From: Lachnospiraceae bacterium
GTDB lineage: Bacteria > Bacillota > Clostridia > Lachnospirales > Lachnospiraceae
Direction: 5' to 3'
Assembly (NCBI GenBank): GCA_910574885.1
Contig: CAJTDD010000022.1
Span: 26,736 to 90,735, forward strand
Length of the DNA stretch: 64,000 nucleotides
In this document: piece after piece, positions 26,346-35,480 of the stretch
How the letters are laid out: every line of letters starts with the position of its first letter
Numbering within the stretch: position 1 is the first letter of the stretch
Made by a program: the position numbers and the translations under genes
The notes under the pieces: model-generated
Told to the model about the DNA's origin: nothing
The model's input: only the letters and a program-made list of their open reading frames with translations
The model's database searches: none

Positions 26346-27731
26346 ATGAAAAAGCATAGGGCAGTGCTGCTTTTATGTATATCTCTCGCCGCCGGCGGGA
26401 TATGGACGGCAGGGGAGGAAATGGTTCCGTCCTTTTATAGGGACAGTGTAATGGCAATGCGTATAAGGAATCAGGCGGGGGAAGATGCGGATTCCGATCA
26501 GGCAGTGAAAAGCGGGGAGGATGTGGATTCGGGAAGGGAAGATGCAGGAGAAGGCCGGGATGATACCGGGACGGTCGGGAATGATGAAGGTGTCAGTGAA
26601 GAAAAAGATTATATCAAGTGGGTGGAATTCGACGTGACCTGTGAAGCCATGAAGCGGGCTTACCAGTATGACTTGGATACTTATGGAGAAGACGTACATT
26701 TGAACTGGGTGGAGCTGCTTGCAGTTCTGGGGGCAAAGTACGGCGGAGATTTCTCGAGATATGAAGAAGGGGATCTGGAGGAGATTGTAAAGGTTCTTGT
26801 CTCGGGAGAAAAAACGCTACAGGAATTGACAGCGGATATGAAGTATTACCAATATTATCGGGAGGCGTATGGGGCAGTGTTGGACGGCATGGTCGGGGCC
26901 TATGAGGTGGAAAGTTTGGATAAAGAGAAGAAATCAGAATCGAAATGGAAGAAAGTGTATGGTCTAAAAGCATTTCACCCAATCGCAAAAACATTTCCTT
27001 ACTCGGATTATGATGATTTCGGTGTGTCAAGGACTTACGGATACCGGCGGAACCATCTGGGACATGATATGATGGGGCAGGTGGGGACTCCGGTCATTGC
27101 CGTGGAATCCGGTTACGTGGCGGAGCTTGGCTGGAACCAGTACGGGGGATGGCGCGTGGGAATCAACAGTTTTGATGGAAAACGATACTATTACTATGCA
27201 CATCTGCGGCAAGACCGTCCTTATGCCCAGGGGCTTGAGAAAGGAGCGGTGGTGCAGGCGGGGGATGTAATCGGTTATATAGGGAGAACCGGTTACAGTA
27301 AAGAAGAGAATGTAAATAATATCGATGAATACCATCTGCATTTCGGGCTTCAGTTAATTTTTGATGAGTCCCAGAGGGATGGGAACAATGAAATCTGGGT
27401 AAGCTGCTATGAACTGGTAAGGTTTCTATACCAGCATCAGTCGGAAGTAGAGCGTGACGATGGGACAAAGGAGTGGACGCGGGTAGGACAGATGAAAGAC
27501 CCGGAGGCTGTCCGTTATCAGAAGGAGCATAGAGAGGATGACGGAAAGGATGGGGAAAATAATAACAGGGATAAGGCTTGCCTTATCCCTGAAACATATT
27601 CTCCACGTAATTCTGCATCTCCCTGCGGCTCTTTATCTGGCGGGAACCGTCCACGATCCGCTGTTGTTCGTCCGGAGAAAGGGAAGCGAACCGGGTCAGG
27701 ACATCCGTGTGCTGCGCCAGAGACATGGTAA
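26346..27731 (+). CDS. M23 family metallopeptidase (peptidoglycan endopeptidase), C-terminal tail overlapping an antisense gene
   Basis: 461 residues from the ATG at 26346; a GTG at 26331 is possible. An N-terminal signal-like helix (AVLLLCISLAAGGIWTAG) is followed by an acidic, Asp/Glu-rich spacer (DADSDQAVKSGEDVDSG...), a middle region, and the M23 domain (about residues 215-345) with zinc ligands in HLGHDM and HLHFG. It should cleave peptide bonds in peptidoglycan outside the membrane. The last about 50 residues (from near ACLIPETYS) are read from DNA that on the other strand encodes the small protein at 27583-27762, and look non-homologous. The natural stop was probably lost. Confidence 0.88.
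   Translation: MKKHRAVLLLCISLAAGGIWTAGEEMVPSFYRDSVMAMRIRNQAGEDADSDQAVKSGEDVDSGREDAGEGRDDTGTVGNDEGVSEEKDYIKWVEFDVTCEAMKRAYQYDLDTYGEDVHLNWVELLAVLGAKYGGDFSRYEEGDLEEIVKVLVSGEKTLQELTADMKYYQYYREAYGAVLDGMVGAYEVESLDKEKKSESKWKKVYGLKAFHPIAKTFPYSDYDDFGVSRTYGYRRNHLGHDMMGQVGTPVIAVESGYVAELGWNQYGGWRVGINSFDGKRYYYYAHLRQDRPYAQGLEKGAVVQAGDVIGYIGRTGYSKEENVNNIDEYHLHFGLQLIFDESQRDGNNEIWVSCYELVRFLYQHQSEVERDDGTKEWTRVGQMKDPEAVRYQKEHREDDGKDGENNNRDKACLIPETYSPRNSASPCGSLSGGNRPRSAVVRPEKGKRTGSGHPCAAPETW
27566..27591 (-). terminator. Terminator of the minus-strand XRE unit
   Basis: A perfect 12-bp hairpin (CAGGGATAAGGC, TT, GCCTTATCCCTG). Reading the minus strand it is followed by TTATTATTTT. It lies inside the plus-strand M23 reading frame and overlaps the stop of the small minus-strand gene. 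Confidence 0.8.
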
Positions 27732-27762
27732 ATCCGATTGGAAATTCGTCTTGAAAAGTCAT
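27583..27762 (-). CDS. Small conserved-looking protein, unknown function
   Basis: 59 residues from the ATG at 27762 (MTFQDEFPIGFTMSLAQ...), acidic then basic, no membrane helix. It resembles small proteins I associate with clostridial genomes (an N-terminal F-P-I-G-F-T-M motif and a helical tail), but I cannot assign a function. A GGGGTG lies before the ATG. It is the second gene of a unit with the XRE regulator and ends at the hairpin above. Confidence 0.6.
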   Translation of the reverse strand: MTFQDEFPIGFTMSLAQHTDVLTRFASLSPDEQQRIVDGSRQIKSRREMQNYVENMFQG

Positions 27763-27812
27763 GGTATCACCCCGTTTTTTAGTATGCACAGGAATGCAGG
27801 AAATATACCTAA

Positions 27813-28145
27813 TCATTCGTAAGTTTCAGAATAGCTGTCTATTACAGAATGGATGACAGAACGGCGTTTCGGCGAAAGATTCTGATACTTTTCGATTAAC
27901 TTCACTTCATCCTGGTTCAGGGATAATCTGACGGTTGGTTCAATCTTGTGAGGGAGATCCGTGTAACCAACGATATAGTCGATCGAGGTTTCAAAAAAAT
28001 CTGCAATGTTTTTGAGTGTTTCGATATCCGGGGATGTGATATCGTTTTCATACTTATAGACAGACTGCTGGCTGATGTGCAAGATATCAGCCAGTTTTTG
28101 CTGACTTAATCCTTTTTGGATTCGCAGTAATTTCAGGTTCTTCAT
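27813..28145 (-). CDS. XRE family transcriptional regulator
   Basis: 110 residues from the ATG at 28145 (MKNLKLLRIQKGLSQQKLAD); the ATG at 28163 has no ribosome binding site. A Cro/CI-type helix-turn-helix spans about residues 5-60 (LADILHISQQSVYKYENDI), followed by a C-terminal helix-rich region (LSLNQDEVKLIEKYQNLSPKRR) typical of dimerising XRE regulators. It is divergent from the sortase locus, and a 20-bp palindrome covers the sortase -10 box, so it may control that locus and itself. Confidence 0.85.
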   Translation of the reverse strand: MKNLKLLRIQKGLSQQKLADILHISQQSVYKYENDITSPDIETLKNIADFFETSIDYIVGYTDLPHKIEPTVRLSLNQDEVKLIEKYQNLSPKRRSVIHSVIDSYSETYE

Positions 28146-28210
28146 GAGATCACGCCCTTTCATGGATATTTTAACAATAGTTTATGCAGAAAAATAAATC
28201 TTTAAAGGAG

Positions 28211-28245
28211 TTGACAATTAAACTTTATAAGATTATAATCTTATA
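28211..28245 (+). promoter_or_regulatory. Perfect consensus sigmaA promoter with operator-like palindrome, sortase locus
   Basis: TTGACA (28211-28216), 17-base spacer, TATAAT (28234-28239). The -10 box is inside a perfect 20-bp palindrome, 28226-28245 (half site TATAAGATTA). A promoter this close to consensus with a dyad on its -10 box is usually repressed. The divergent XRE regulator is the obvious candidate repressor; that link is inference. Confidence 0.8.
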
Positions 28246-28278
28246 GTACGAATGAATGAATGAGTGAGGAGAATGGTT

Positions 28279-29010
28279 GTGGAAAAATACGTAAAGATAG
28301 GGGTCGTGGCGGCGGTTATAGCGGCAGTTGCCATTGTGGGAGTTATTTTTTTTGCGGGAAATTCAAAGGAAGAGGAGAAGGCAGAGGTCCAAGAGCTGAA
28401 TCTTGACGCGGATGAGAAGAAAAAGGTTGACATTCCGATCGATTTTGAAGAATTGTGGGCAGTCAACAGTGATGTCTATGCCTATATTGAGATACCGGGA
28501 ACGAAGGTTTCCTATCCAATCCTCCAGAGTGTGGATGGCAGTGTTGATTATCTCAACACAACCTTGGAGAAGACGGAAGGGCTGCCGGGCTCCATTTATA
28601 CGGAGAACGTGAACAGCCGGGATTTCCATGAGAACAATACCATCATATATGGGCATGACATGAATGACGGCTCCATGTTCGGCAGCCTCCATGACTATGA
28701 TGACGAGACCTTTTTCCGGGAAAATTCAGAGATTTTGATTTATCTGCCGGATGAGGCAATCAAATATCACGTCTATGCGGCGGTGGTTTTTGACGACCGT
28801 TATATCCCTAAGAGCTACAATTTTGACACTTTGGAGGATAGGACCCGGTTTATTGAAGATATTAAGAATTTCGGGCAGCAGCCGGCGTATTTTAACGAGG
28901 AATTTGCACCGACGGACAGAGATTCGATGATTACGCTGTCTACCTGTATCAGCGACCAGCCGTCGAACCGGTGGCTGATTATAGGAGTGCGGGATGATGA
29001 AGAGCCGTAG
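28279..29010 (+). CDS. srtB: Class B sortase
   Basis: 243 residues from the GTG at 28279, eight bases after GAGGAG; an ATG at 28273 is closer to that site. One N-terminal membrane helix (IGVVAAVIAAVAIVGVIFFA) anchors an extracytoplasmic catalytic domain with His in YGHDM, the nucleophile Cys in LSTC and the Arg in RWLIIGVR. It should cleave sorting signals and link proteins to peptidoglycan. A protein ending in SPKTG is encoded 1 kb downstream. The LCP gene overlaps its 3' end by 17 bases. Confidence 0.92.
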   Translation: MEKYVKIGVVAAVIAAVAIVGVIFFAGNSKEEEKAEVQELNLDADEKKKVDIPIDFEELWAVNSDVYAYIEIPGTKVSYPILQSVDGSVDYLNTTLEKTEGLPGSIYTENVNSRDFHENNTIIYGHDMNDGSMFGSLHDYDDETFFRENSEILIYLPDEAIKYHVYAAVVFDDRYIPKSYNFDTLEDRTRFIEDIKNFGQQPAYFNEEFAPTDRDSMITLSTCISDQPSNRWLIIGVRDDEEP

Positions 29011-29998
29011 GAAAATATTCATAGGTATTCTGGTGATTGCCGGGGCGGCTGTGATTGCCGGGGGCATCCTGTATGTTCTGTGGCGGTCTTCGGCCTTGCT
29101 GAAACGGGACAAGGCGGTGGAAGGCACGGCGCAGCCGGTTCAATATGAGGGGAAGCATTATGTATATAACGAGGATTTGATCAATATCCTTTGCCTTGGG
29201 ATCGACCATGACAATGCCTTGAGTCAGGATGTGTTGCCGGGAGACCGGGGGCAGTCCGACGCGATTTTCCTTGTCAGCCTGAATACGAAGACCCAGGAGA
29301 TGAAGATTTTAAATATCCCCCGGGATTTGATGATGCCGGTGGATATCTATGATTCGGACGGTGATTTTTTCAACACCAAGACCATGCAGATTACGCTGCA
29401 GTATGCCTATGGGATGGATGGAGACGATAGCTGCCAAAAGACGGCGGAAAGTGTGTCTGCTCTTCTTTTGGGCATTCCGATACATAGGTATTGCGCGGTT
29501 AATTTCAACGCGGTTCCGGCGCTCAACGACGCTGTGGGAGGAGTCACGGTGCAGATGGATCCGGAGCATGTGGATGCAGAACTTAGGAAACTAGACCCTA
29601 TGTTCACGCCGGGGAATACGGTCCATCTGACGGGAGGGTATAGTTTCGTTTACCTCCATGTGCGGGATATCCACGCCTTTGCGAGCTGTGAGGAACGGGC
29701 GGAACGGCAGAAACAATATATCAAAGGGTATATTGGGGCTGTGAAAGAAAAGATGAAGACGGAACCGAAGCTGTTGTCTGAGATGTACACGATTCTGAAT
29801 GAGAATATGACAACGGATATCGGGAAAATAGAATTGCCGTCGTTTTACTTTTATATAGATAAGATGGATTTTGAGGATGCAATCGTATCGATTGAGGGAG
29901 AGCGCATCCTGGGAGAGTCCCATGAAGAGTTCTATGCGGATGAAGATGCGCTGGAACGGCTGACGCTAGAAATGTTCTACACAGAAAGGGACGAATGA
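28994..29998 (+). CDS. LytR-CpsA-Psr (LCP) family protein
   Basis: 334 residues. One N-terminal helix (IFIGILVIAGAAVIAGGIL) and the LCP domain with NILCLGIDHD, a GQSDAIFLVSL motif, ILNIPRDLM, and the ERAERQKQYI motif; the Arg of these motifs bind the pyrophosphate of the polyprenyl substrate. LCP enzymes transfer teichoic-acid-like or capsular polymers onto peptidoglycan. It overlaps the sortase gene, so both act on the same envelope. In the first motif the usual R-S-D is Q-S-D; this may be a lineage feature. Confidence 0.9.
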   Translation: MMKSRRKIFIGILVIAGAAVIAGGILYVLWRSSALLKRDKAVEGTAQPVQYEGKHYVYNEDLINILCLGIDHDNALSQDVLPGDRGQSDAIFLVSLNTKTQEMKILNIPRDLMMPVDIYDSDGDFFNTKTMQITLQYAYGMDGDDSCQKTAESVSALLLGIPIHRYCAVNFNAVPALNDAVGGVTVQMDPEHVDAELRKLDPMFTPGNTVHLTGGYSFVYLHVRDIHAFASCEERAERQKQYIKGYIGAVKEKMKTEPKLLSEMYTILNENMTTDIGKIELPSFYFYIDKMDFEDAIVSIEGERILGESHEEFYADEDALERLTLEMFYTERDE

Positions 29999-30060
29999 GA
30001 TGGGTATTAAGACCTTTAAGGGGCTTAATATAGAATAACAAAAGAAAGGAGGGATATCCG

Positions 30061-30678
30061 ATGGTTAAATTGGGTAAAAAGATGGTTTCCCTTGCACTTG
30101 TTCTGGGATTAACTTTTAGTATGGGGATGGTAAGTTTTGCATCTTCAGATGGCGTCGATGACGGTACTATTTACAGTTCAAATACAGGAGCCATAGATTC
30201 CGAGGGAAAACCTGTAGTTGGTATTGGCACAGGCAGCGCGTCTACAGGCACAGTGACAACGGATGGCATCGTATCTTCAACGTCTACCGAAGTTAAACTC
30301 AGCAGATATAATCCGAGTGCATACCCTATAGCAGATGCTAAGATTCGCACAACGGCTGGATTGAGACGGATTCTGGGAAATCAGTACAGAGAAGGAATGA
30401 CTCTGGAACTGCTGTATGTTACGGAAGTAACGCCGGTAAGAAAGGTAACAAAAGACAATCCTCTTGCTGTTGCTTTTAATGTACCAAGGGTTGCCGCAGG
30501 TGATACGATTTTCGTACTTCATTGCTATGATAATGAAAATTGGGAAGTAATTACTCCGAATAAGGTTGATACAGAGTACGTATCAGCAACTTTCACGAGC
30601 TTATCACCAGTTGCGTTTGTAAAGGGTACGACACCTTCCGGACAGAGTCCTGACAAGTCACCAAAGACAGGGATGTAA
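30061..30678 (+). CDS. Secreted protein with C-terminal SPKTG sortase-like motif
   Basis: 205 residues. A signal peptide (KKMVSLALVLGLTFSMGMVSFA) is followed by a Ser/Thr/Gly-rich region and a central domain (about 85-175) I do not recognise. The extreme C-terminus is D-K-S-P-K-T-G-M-stop. SPKTG fits the (S/N)PxTG class B sorting motifs, and a class B sortase lies just upstream, but the hydrophobic helix and basic tail that normally follow are absent. The gene closes with a terminator hairpin about 20 bases later, so no tail is nearby in another frame. A ribosome binding site AAGGAGG precedes the ATG. Confidence 0.82.
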   Translation: MVKLGKKMVSLALVLGLTFSMGMVSFASSDGVDDGTIYSSNTGAIDSEGKPVVGIGTGSASTGTVTTDGIVSSTSTEVKLSRYNPSAYPIADAKIRTTAGLRRILGNQYREGMTLELLYVTEVTPVRKVTKDNPLAVAFNVPRVAAGDTIFVLHCYDNENWEVITPNKVDTEYVSATFTSLSPVAFVKGTTPSGQSPDKSPKTGM

Positions 30679-30701
30679 GAAAAGGATGTTCTGAGGAAGA
30701 A

Positions 30702-30743
30702 ATCTTCCATGGCGCGTTTACGCGTGCTATGGAAGATTTTTTT
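30702..30743 (+). terminator. Terminator after the SPKTG protein gene
   Basis: ATCTTCCAT (30702-30710) pairs with ATGGAAGAT (30729-30737), with an inner GCGCG/CGCGT stem, followed by T7. Confidence 0.9.
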
Positions 30744-30776
30744 GTCTTGAAACACGCAATTTGACGAATTAAAGTC

Positions 30777-30805
30777 TTGAAACCTGTACTAAAATAGGAT
30801 ATTAT
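30777..30805 (+). promoter_or_regulatory. Promoter of the leuB-ilvD-ilvB operon
   Basis: TTGAAA, 17-base spacer, TATTAT. The leader to leuB is only about 80 bases, and I see no T-box or leader peptide in it. Confidence 0.65.
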
Positions 30806-30885
30806 AGATGATAAAGTTTGCGGCGGCTGGCGCAGGCCGATTGATGTAGGAATGCCAGCGCGCCATTGCAGGAAGGATGAGGACT

Positions 30886-31971
30886 ATGAATCTGAATATC
30901 GGAGTAATTAAGGGAGACGGGATTGGACCGGAGATCGTGGCGGAGGCAATGAAGGTACTGGATCAGGTGGCAAAGATCTATGGACATACCTGTGATTATA
31001 CCCAGCTTTTGATGGGCGGGGCTTCCATTGACGTACACGGCGTCCCCCTGACAGATGAGACGGTCGCTGCTGCAAAAAGCTGTGACGCTGTATTGATGGG
31101 TTCCATCGGAGGGGATGCGAAGACATCGCCATGGTATCAGTTGGAGCCGTCGAAGAGGCCGGAGGCAGGTCTGCTTCGTATCCGCAAGGAGCTGAATCTT
31201 TTTGCAAATCTAAGGCCGGCAATTCTTTATGATGAGCTGAAGGGCGCATGCCCGTTGAAAGAGGAGATTACCGAGGGCGGTTTCGACATGATGATTATGC
31301 GGGAACTGACGGGAGGCCTGTATTTCGGCGAACGGAAGACCGTGGAGGAACACGGGGTCATGACGGCATACGACTCTCTTACATATAATGAGAATGAGAT
31401 ACGCAGAATTGCGAAGCGGGGATTTGATATTGCTATGAAGCGCAGGAAGAAAGTGACCAGCGTGGATAAGGCGAATGTGTTAGATTCTTCCAGGCTTTGG
31501 AGAAAGGTCGTGGAGGAAGTGGCCGCAGAGTATCCGGAAGTGACGTTGGAACATATGCTTGTGGATAATTGTGCTATGCAGTTAGTGAAGAATCCGAAAC
31601 AGTTCGACGTGATTCTGACGGAGAACATGTTTGGGGATATCCTGTCTGACGAGGCGAGCATGGTGACAGGTTCCATCGGGATGCTGGCAAGCGCCAGTCT
31701 GAATGAGACGAAGTTCGGTCTTTACGAGCCGAGCGGCGGCTCTGCGCCGGATATTGCTGGCAAGGGCATTGCGAACCCGATTGCTACGATTCTGTCTGCG
31801 GCGATGATGCTGCGGTTCAGCTTTGATTTGGACAAAGAGGCGGATGCGGTAGAACGTGCCGTCGCTAAAGTCCTTGCGGAAGGATACCGGACGATTGACA
31901 TCATGTCGGAAGGAAAGAAGCAGGTTGGCACAGAGAAGATGGGCGATTTGATTGCCGGATCTATCCGGTAG
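30886..31971 (+). CDS. leuB: 3-isopropylmalate dehydrogenase
   Basis: 361 residues. [20 protein letters not shown] and [12 protein letters not shown] are signatures of the beta-decarboxylating dehydrogenases; [19 protein letters not shown] marks the isopropylmalate group. It makes 2-oxoisocaproate in leucine synthesis. I prefer the ATG at 30886 with the upstream GGAAGG; an ATG three codons earlier touches that site. First gene of a branched-chain unit, though leuA, leuC and leuD are not here. Confidence 0.96.
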   Translation: MNLNIGVIKGDGIGPEIVAEAMKVLDQVAKIYGHTCDYTQLLMGGASIDVHGVPLTDETVAAAKSCDAVLMGSIGGDAKTSPWYQLEPSKRPEAGLLRIRKELNLFANLRPAILYDELKGACPLKEEITEGGFDMMIMRELTGGLYFGERKTVEEHGVMTAYDSLTYNENEIRRIAKRGFDIAMKRRKKVTSVDKANVLDSSRLWRKVVEEVAAEYPEVTLEHMLVDNCAMQLVKNPKQFDVILTENMFGDILSDEASMVTGSIGMLASASLNETKFGLYEPSGGSAPDIAGKGIANPIATILSAAMMLRFSFDLDKEADAVERAVAKVLAEGYRTIDIMSEGKKQVGTEKMGDLIAGSIR

Positions 31972-31994
31972 AGAAGAGGTTTAGGAGGAAAACA

Positions 31995-33668
31995 ATGAGA
32001 AGTGATACAGTTACAAAAGGAAAACAACAGGCTCCCCACAGATCTTTATTTAACGCGTTAGGGCTTACGCCGGAGGAGATGGAGCGTCCATTGGTGGGGA
32101 TCGTCAGCTCTTATAATGAAATCGTCCCAGGGCATATGAACCTGGATAAGATTGTGAATGCGGTAAAACAGGGAGTCGCCATGGCGGGCGGTACGCCTAT
32201 CGTGTTCCCGGCAATTGCAGTGTGCGACGGAATCGCCATGGGACACCTTGGCATGAAATATTCACTGGTGACGAGAGACTTGATTGCAGACTCTACGGAA
32301 GCGATGGCGATTGCACACCAATTCGACGCACTGGTCATGGTGCCGAACTGTGACAAGAATGTGCCGGGGCTTCTGATGGCGGCGGCGAGGATTAATGTGC
32401 CGACCATATTTGTCAGCGGCGGGCCGATGCTTGCAGGGCATGTGAAGGGCAAGAAGACCAGCCTTTCCAGTATGTTCGAGGCGGTAGGCGCCAATGCGGC
32501 GGGTATGATTACCGATGAAGACTTGTGCGAGTTCGAGAACAAGACCTGTCCGACTTGCGGTTCCTGTTCCGGTATGTATACGGCAAACAGTATGAATTGC
32601 CTGACCGAAGTCCTGGGCATGGGGCTTGGGGGAAATGGGACCATTCCAGCAGTCTATTCTGCAAGAATCCGGCTTGCGAAACAGGCGGGCATGAAGGTTA
32701 TGGAATTATTAGAGAAGGATATCCGTCCAAGGGACATCATGACGGAGAATGCGATACTCAACGCTCTGACGGTAGACATGGCGCTTGGATGTTCTACCAA
32801 CAGTATGCTGCATCTCCCGGCGATTGCCCATGAAATCGGCATGGATTTTGAGATTGATTTTGCAAACGGCATCAGCGAGAAGACGCCGAATCTCTGTCAC
32901 TTAGCGCCGGCAGGTCCCACCTATATGGAAGACCTTGACGAGGCGGGCGGTGTCTATGCGGTGATGGCAGAATTGAATAAGAAGGGGCTGCTCCATACGG
33001 ATTGTATGACTGTTACAGGCAAGACCGTTGGGGAAAATATTGCACATGCGGTAAATAAGGATACGGATGTCATCCGCCCAATCGACAATCCTTACACGCC
33101 TACCGGCGGGCTTGCGGTGTTAAAGGGCAACCTTGCGCCGGACGGAAGCGTGGTAAAGCGTTCTGCCGTGGTGGAAGAAATGCTCGTCCATGAAGGCCCT
33201 GCCAGGGTGTTCGACTGTGAGGAGGATGCAATCGACGCAATTAAGGGCGGTAAGATTGTGGCAGGAGATGTTGTTGTCATCCGTTATGAAGGACCGAAAG
33301 GAGGCCCTGGCATGAGGGAGATGCTGAACCCGACTTCTGCGATTGCAGGGATGGGACTTGGCTCCAGCGTGGCCCTGATTACGGACGGAAGATTCAGCGG
33401 CGCTTCCAGAGGAGCTTCCATCGGCCATGTATCCCCGGAGGCGGCAGTCGGCGGTCCGATTGCGCTGGTGGAAGAGGGGGATATCATCAAGATTGACATT
33501 CCAAACCTGAAACTGGAGCTTGACGTGCCAGAGGAAGAATTGACGAAGAGAAGGGAAGCATGGCAGCCGAGAGAACCTAAGGTGACGACAGGGTATCTGG
33601 CGAGATATGCGGCAATGGTGACTTCCGGAAACAGGGGGGCGATTCTTGAGATTCCAGGGCAGAAGTAA
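31995..33668 (+). CDS. ilvD: Dihydroxy-acid dehydratase
   Basis: 557 residues. Cluster cysteines appear in PNCDKNVPG and [18 protein letters not shown], with [17 protein letters not shown] near the C-terminal domain. The Fe-S enzyme dehydrates dihydroxyisovalerate and dihydroxymethylvalerate on the way to valine, leucine and isoleucine. AGGAGG lies seven bases before the ATG; the gene follows leuB by 23 bases. Confidence 0.97.
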   Translation: MRSDTVTKGKQQAPHRSLFNALGLTPEEMERPLVGIVSSYNEIVPGHMNLDKIVNAVKQGVAMAGGTPIVFPAIAVCDGIAMGHLGMKYSLVTRDLIADSTEAMAIAHQFDALVMVPNCDKNVPGLLMAAARINVPTIFVSGGPMLAGHVKGKKTSLSSMFEAVGANAAGMITDEDLCEFENKTCPTCGSCSGMYTANSMNCLTEVLGMGLGGNGTIPAVYSARIRLAKQAGMKVMELLEKDIRPRDIMTENAILNALTVDMALGCSTNSMLHLPAIAHEIGMDFEIDFANGISEKTPNLCHLAPAGPTYMEDLDEAGGVYAVMAELNKKGLLHTDCMTVTGKTVGENIAHAVNKDTDVIRPIDNPYTPTGGLAVLKGNLAPDGSVVKRSAVVEEMLVHEGPARVFDCEEDAIDAIKGGKIVAGDVVVIRYEGPKGGPGMREMLNPTSAIAGMGLGSSVALITDGRFSGASRGASIGHVSPEAAVGGPIALVEEGDIIKIDIPNLKLELDVPEEELTKRREAWQPREPKVTTGYLARYAAMVTSGNRGAILEIPGQK

Positions 33669-33772
33669 GTCCGGAAGGAAAGCCGAGCGGATTGCAGAAC
33701 CGGAAGATGGCAGGCTTGCCGTGATAATTTTCAGAATACAACATATATAATATAGAAGGAGAACGACAGAAT

Positions 33773-35452
33773 ATGCAGTTGACAGGATCAGAGATTTTGA
33801 TCGAATGTTTAAAAGAGCAGGGTGTGGACACGGTGTTCGGTTATCCGGGCGGCGCCATCCTGAATGTATATGATGAGTTATATAAGCACAGCGACGAGAT
33901 AAAGCATATCCTGACTTCCCATGAACAGGGGGCTGCCCATGCGGCTGACGGATATGCAAGGGCGACCGGGAAGGTGGGCGTGTGTTTCGCCACCAGCGGT
34001 CCGGGGGCTACCAACCTTGTCACGGGGATTGCTACGGCATATATGGATTCGATTCCAATCGTGGCCATTACCTGTAATGTGGGGGTCAGCCTTCTGGGGA
34101 AAGACAGTTTCCAGGAAATCGACATTGCAGGAATCACAATGCCCATTACAAAGCATAATTATATTGTAAAAGATGTAAACGACCTTGCCGACACCATACG
34201 GAAATCCTTTATCATCGCAAAGAAGGGAAGGCCTGGACCGGTTCTGATTGATATCCCGAAAGATGTGACGGCAAATAAGGCGGAATATCACAGGGAAGAG
34301 CCGAAACCAATCCCTCATTCCATTGATGTGAGCGAGGCAGAGATTGAGACAGCCCTGAAGTTGATTGAAAAATCCAGGAAACCTTATATCTTTGTGGGGG
34401 GCGGCGCCATTTTATCGGATGCAAGCGAGGAATTGGTTACATTTGTCAGGAAGGTAGATGCACCTGTGACGGATTCCCTCATGGGAAAAGGTGCGTTTCC
34501 GGGAACAGACCCCCTCTATACCGGGATGCTTGGGATGCATGGGACAAAAACGTCCAATTATGGGGTCAGTGAGTGCGACTTGCTGATTGTCATCGGTGCA
34601 AGATTCAGCGACCGTGTGACCGGCAATGCGAAGAAATTTGCCAGCCATGCAAAAATCTTACAGTTTGACATTGACGCGGCGGAGATGGATAAGAATGTGT
34701 TGATTACAGCCGGGGTCGTGGGCGATATCCGGGAAATCTTAGGAATCTTGAATGCCAGATTATCCCAGCAGGAACACAAGGACTGGATTGAAAAAATCAT
34801 GGAATATAAGGGGCGTTTTCCCTTGTCCTATCATCCAGACGTGCTGACCGGGCCTTTCGTGGTGGAGGAGGTGTACCGCCAGACCAAAGGCGAGGCGATT
34901 GTGGTCACGGAAGTAGGGCAGCATCAGATGTGGGCGGCACAGTTCTACCGCTACACGAAGCCAAGGACGCTTTTGACTTCCGGCGGGCTTGGCACCATGG
35001 GGTATGGGCTTGGAGCATCCCTTGGGGCGAAGATGGGAATGCCGGATAAGATTGTGGTGAATATTGCGGGAGACGGATGCTTCCGTATGAATATGAATGA
35101 GATTGCGACGGCAGTGCGCCATAACATCCCGGTCATTCAAGTAGTGGTCAATAACCATGTGCTAGGGATGGTGCGCCAGTGGCAGAACCTTTTCTATGGG
35201 CAGAGATATTCGGCTACGGTGTTAAACGACGCGGTAGATTTCGTGAAACTTGCCGAGGCGATGGGCGCAGTGGGAATCCGGGCGGCGACTCAGGAAGAAT
35301 TCAAGGATGCATTTGCAAAAGCGCTGACTTTGGGAAGGCCTGTGGTAATTGACTGTCAGATTGATTCTGACGACAAGGTATGGCCAATGGTGGCGCCGGG
35401 GAAGGCAATCAGCGAAGTGTTCGACGAGAAGGATTTGGAAGAAAGTAAGTAG
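33773..35452 (+). CDS. ilvB: Acetolactate synthase large (catalytic) subunit
   Basis: 559 residues. The E-x-G motif in TSHEQGAAHAADGYARA holds the catalytic Glu, and the TPP/Mg motif is GDGCFRMNMNEIATA. GYPGGAILNVYDELY is typical of acetolactate synthase. It condenses pyruvate with pyruvate or 2-oxobutyrate. No small regulatory subunit (ilvN) follows; serC begins 28 bases later. The subunit may be encoded elsewhere, or the enzyme may be catabolic-like, though context favours biosynthesis. Confidence 0.95.
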   Translation: MQLTGSEILIECLKEQGVDTVFGYPGGAILNVYDELYKHSDEIKHILTSHEQGAAHAADGYARATGKVGVCFATSGPGATNLVTGIATAYMDSIPIVAITCNVGVSLLGKDSFQEIDIAGITMPITKHNYIVKDVNDLADTIRKSFIIAKKGRPGPVLIDIPKDVTANKAEYHREEPKPIPHSIDVSEAEIETALKLIEKSRKPYIFVGGGAILSDASEELVTFVRKVDAPVTDSLMGKGAFPGTDPLYTGMLGMHGTKTSNYGVSECDLLIVIGARFSDRVTGNAKKFASHAKILQFDIDAAEMDKNVLITAGVVGDIREILGILNARLSQQEHKDWIEKIMEYKGRFPLSYHPDVLTGPFVVEEVYRQTKGEAIVVTEVGQHQMWAAQFYRYTKPRTLLTSGGLGTMGYGLGASLGAKMGMPDKIVVNIAGDGCFRMNMNEIATAVRHNIPVIQVVVNNHVLGMVRQWQNLFYGQRYSATVLNDAVDFVKLAEAMGAVGIRAATQEEFKDAFAKALTLGRPVVIDCQIDSDDKVWPMVAPGKAISEVFDEKDLEESK

Positions 35453-35480
35453 GAAAAAGTTAGAAAGTGGAGGAATGAAG

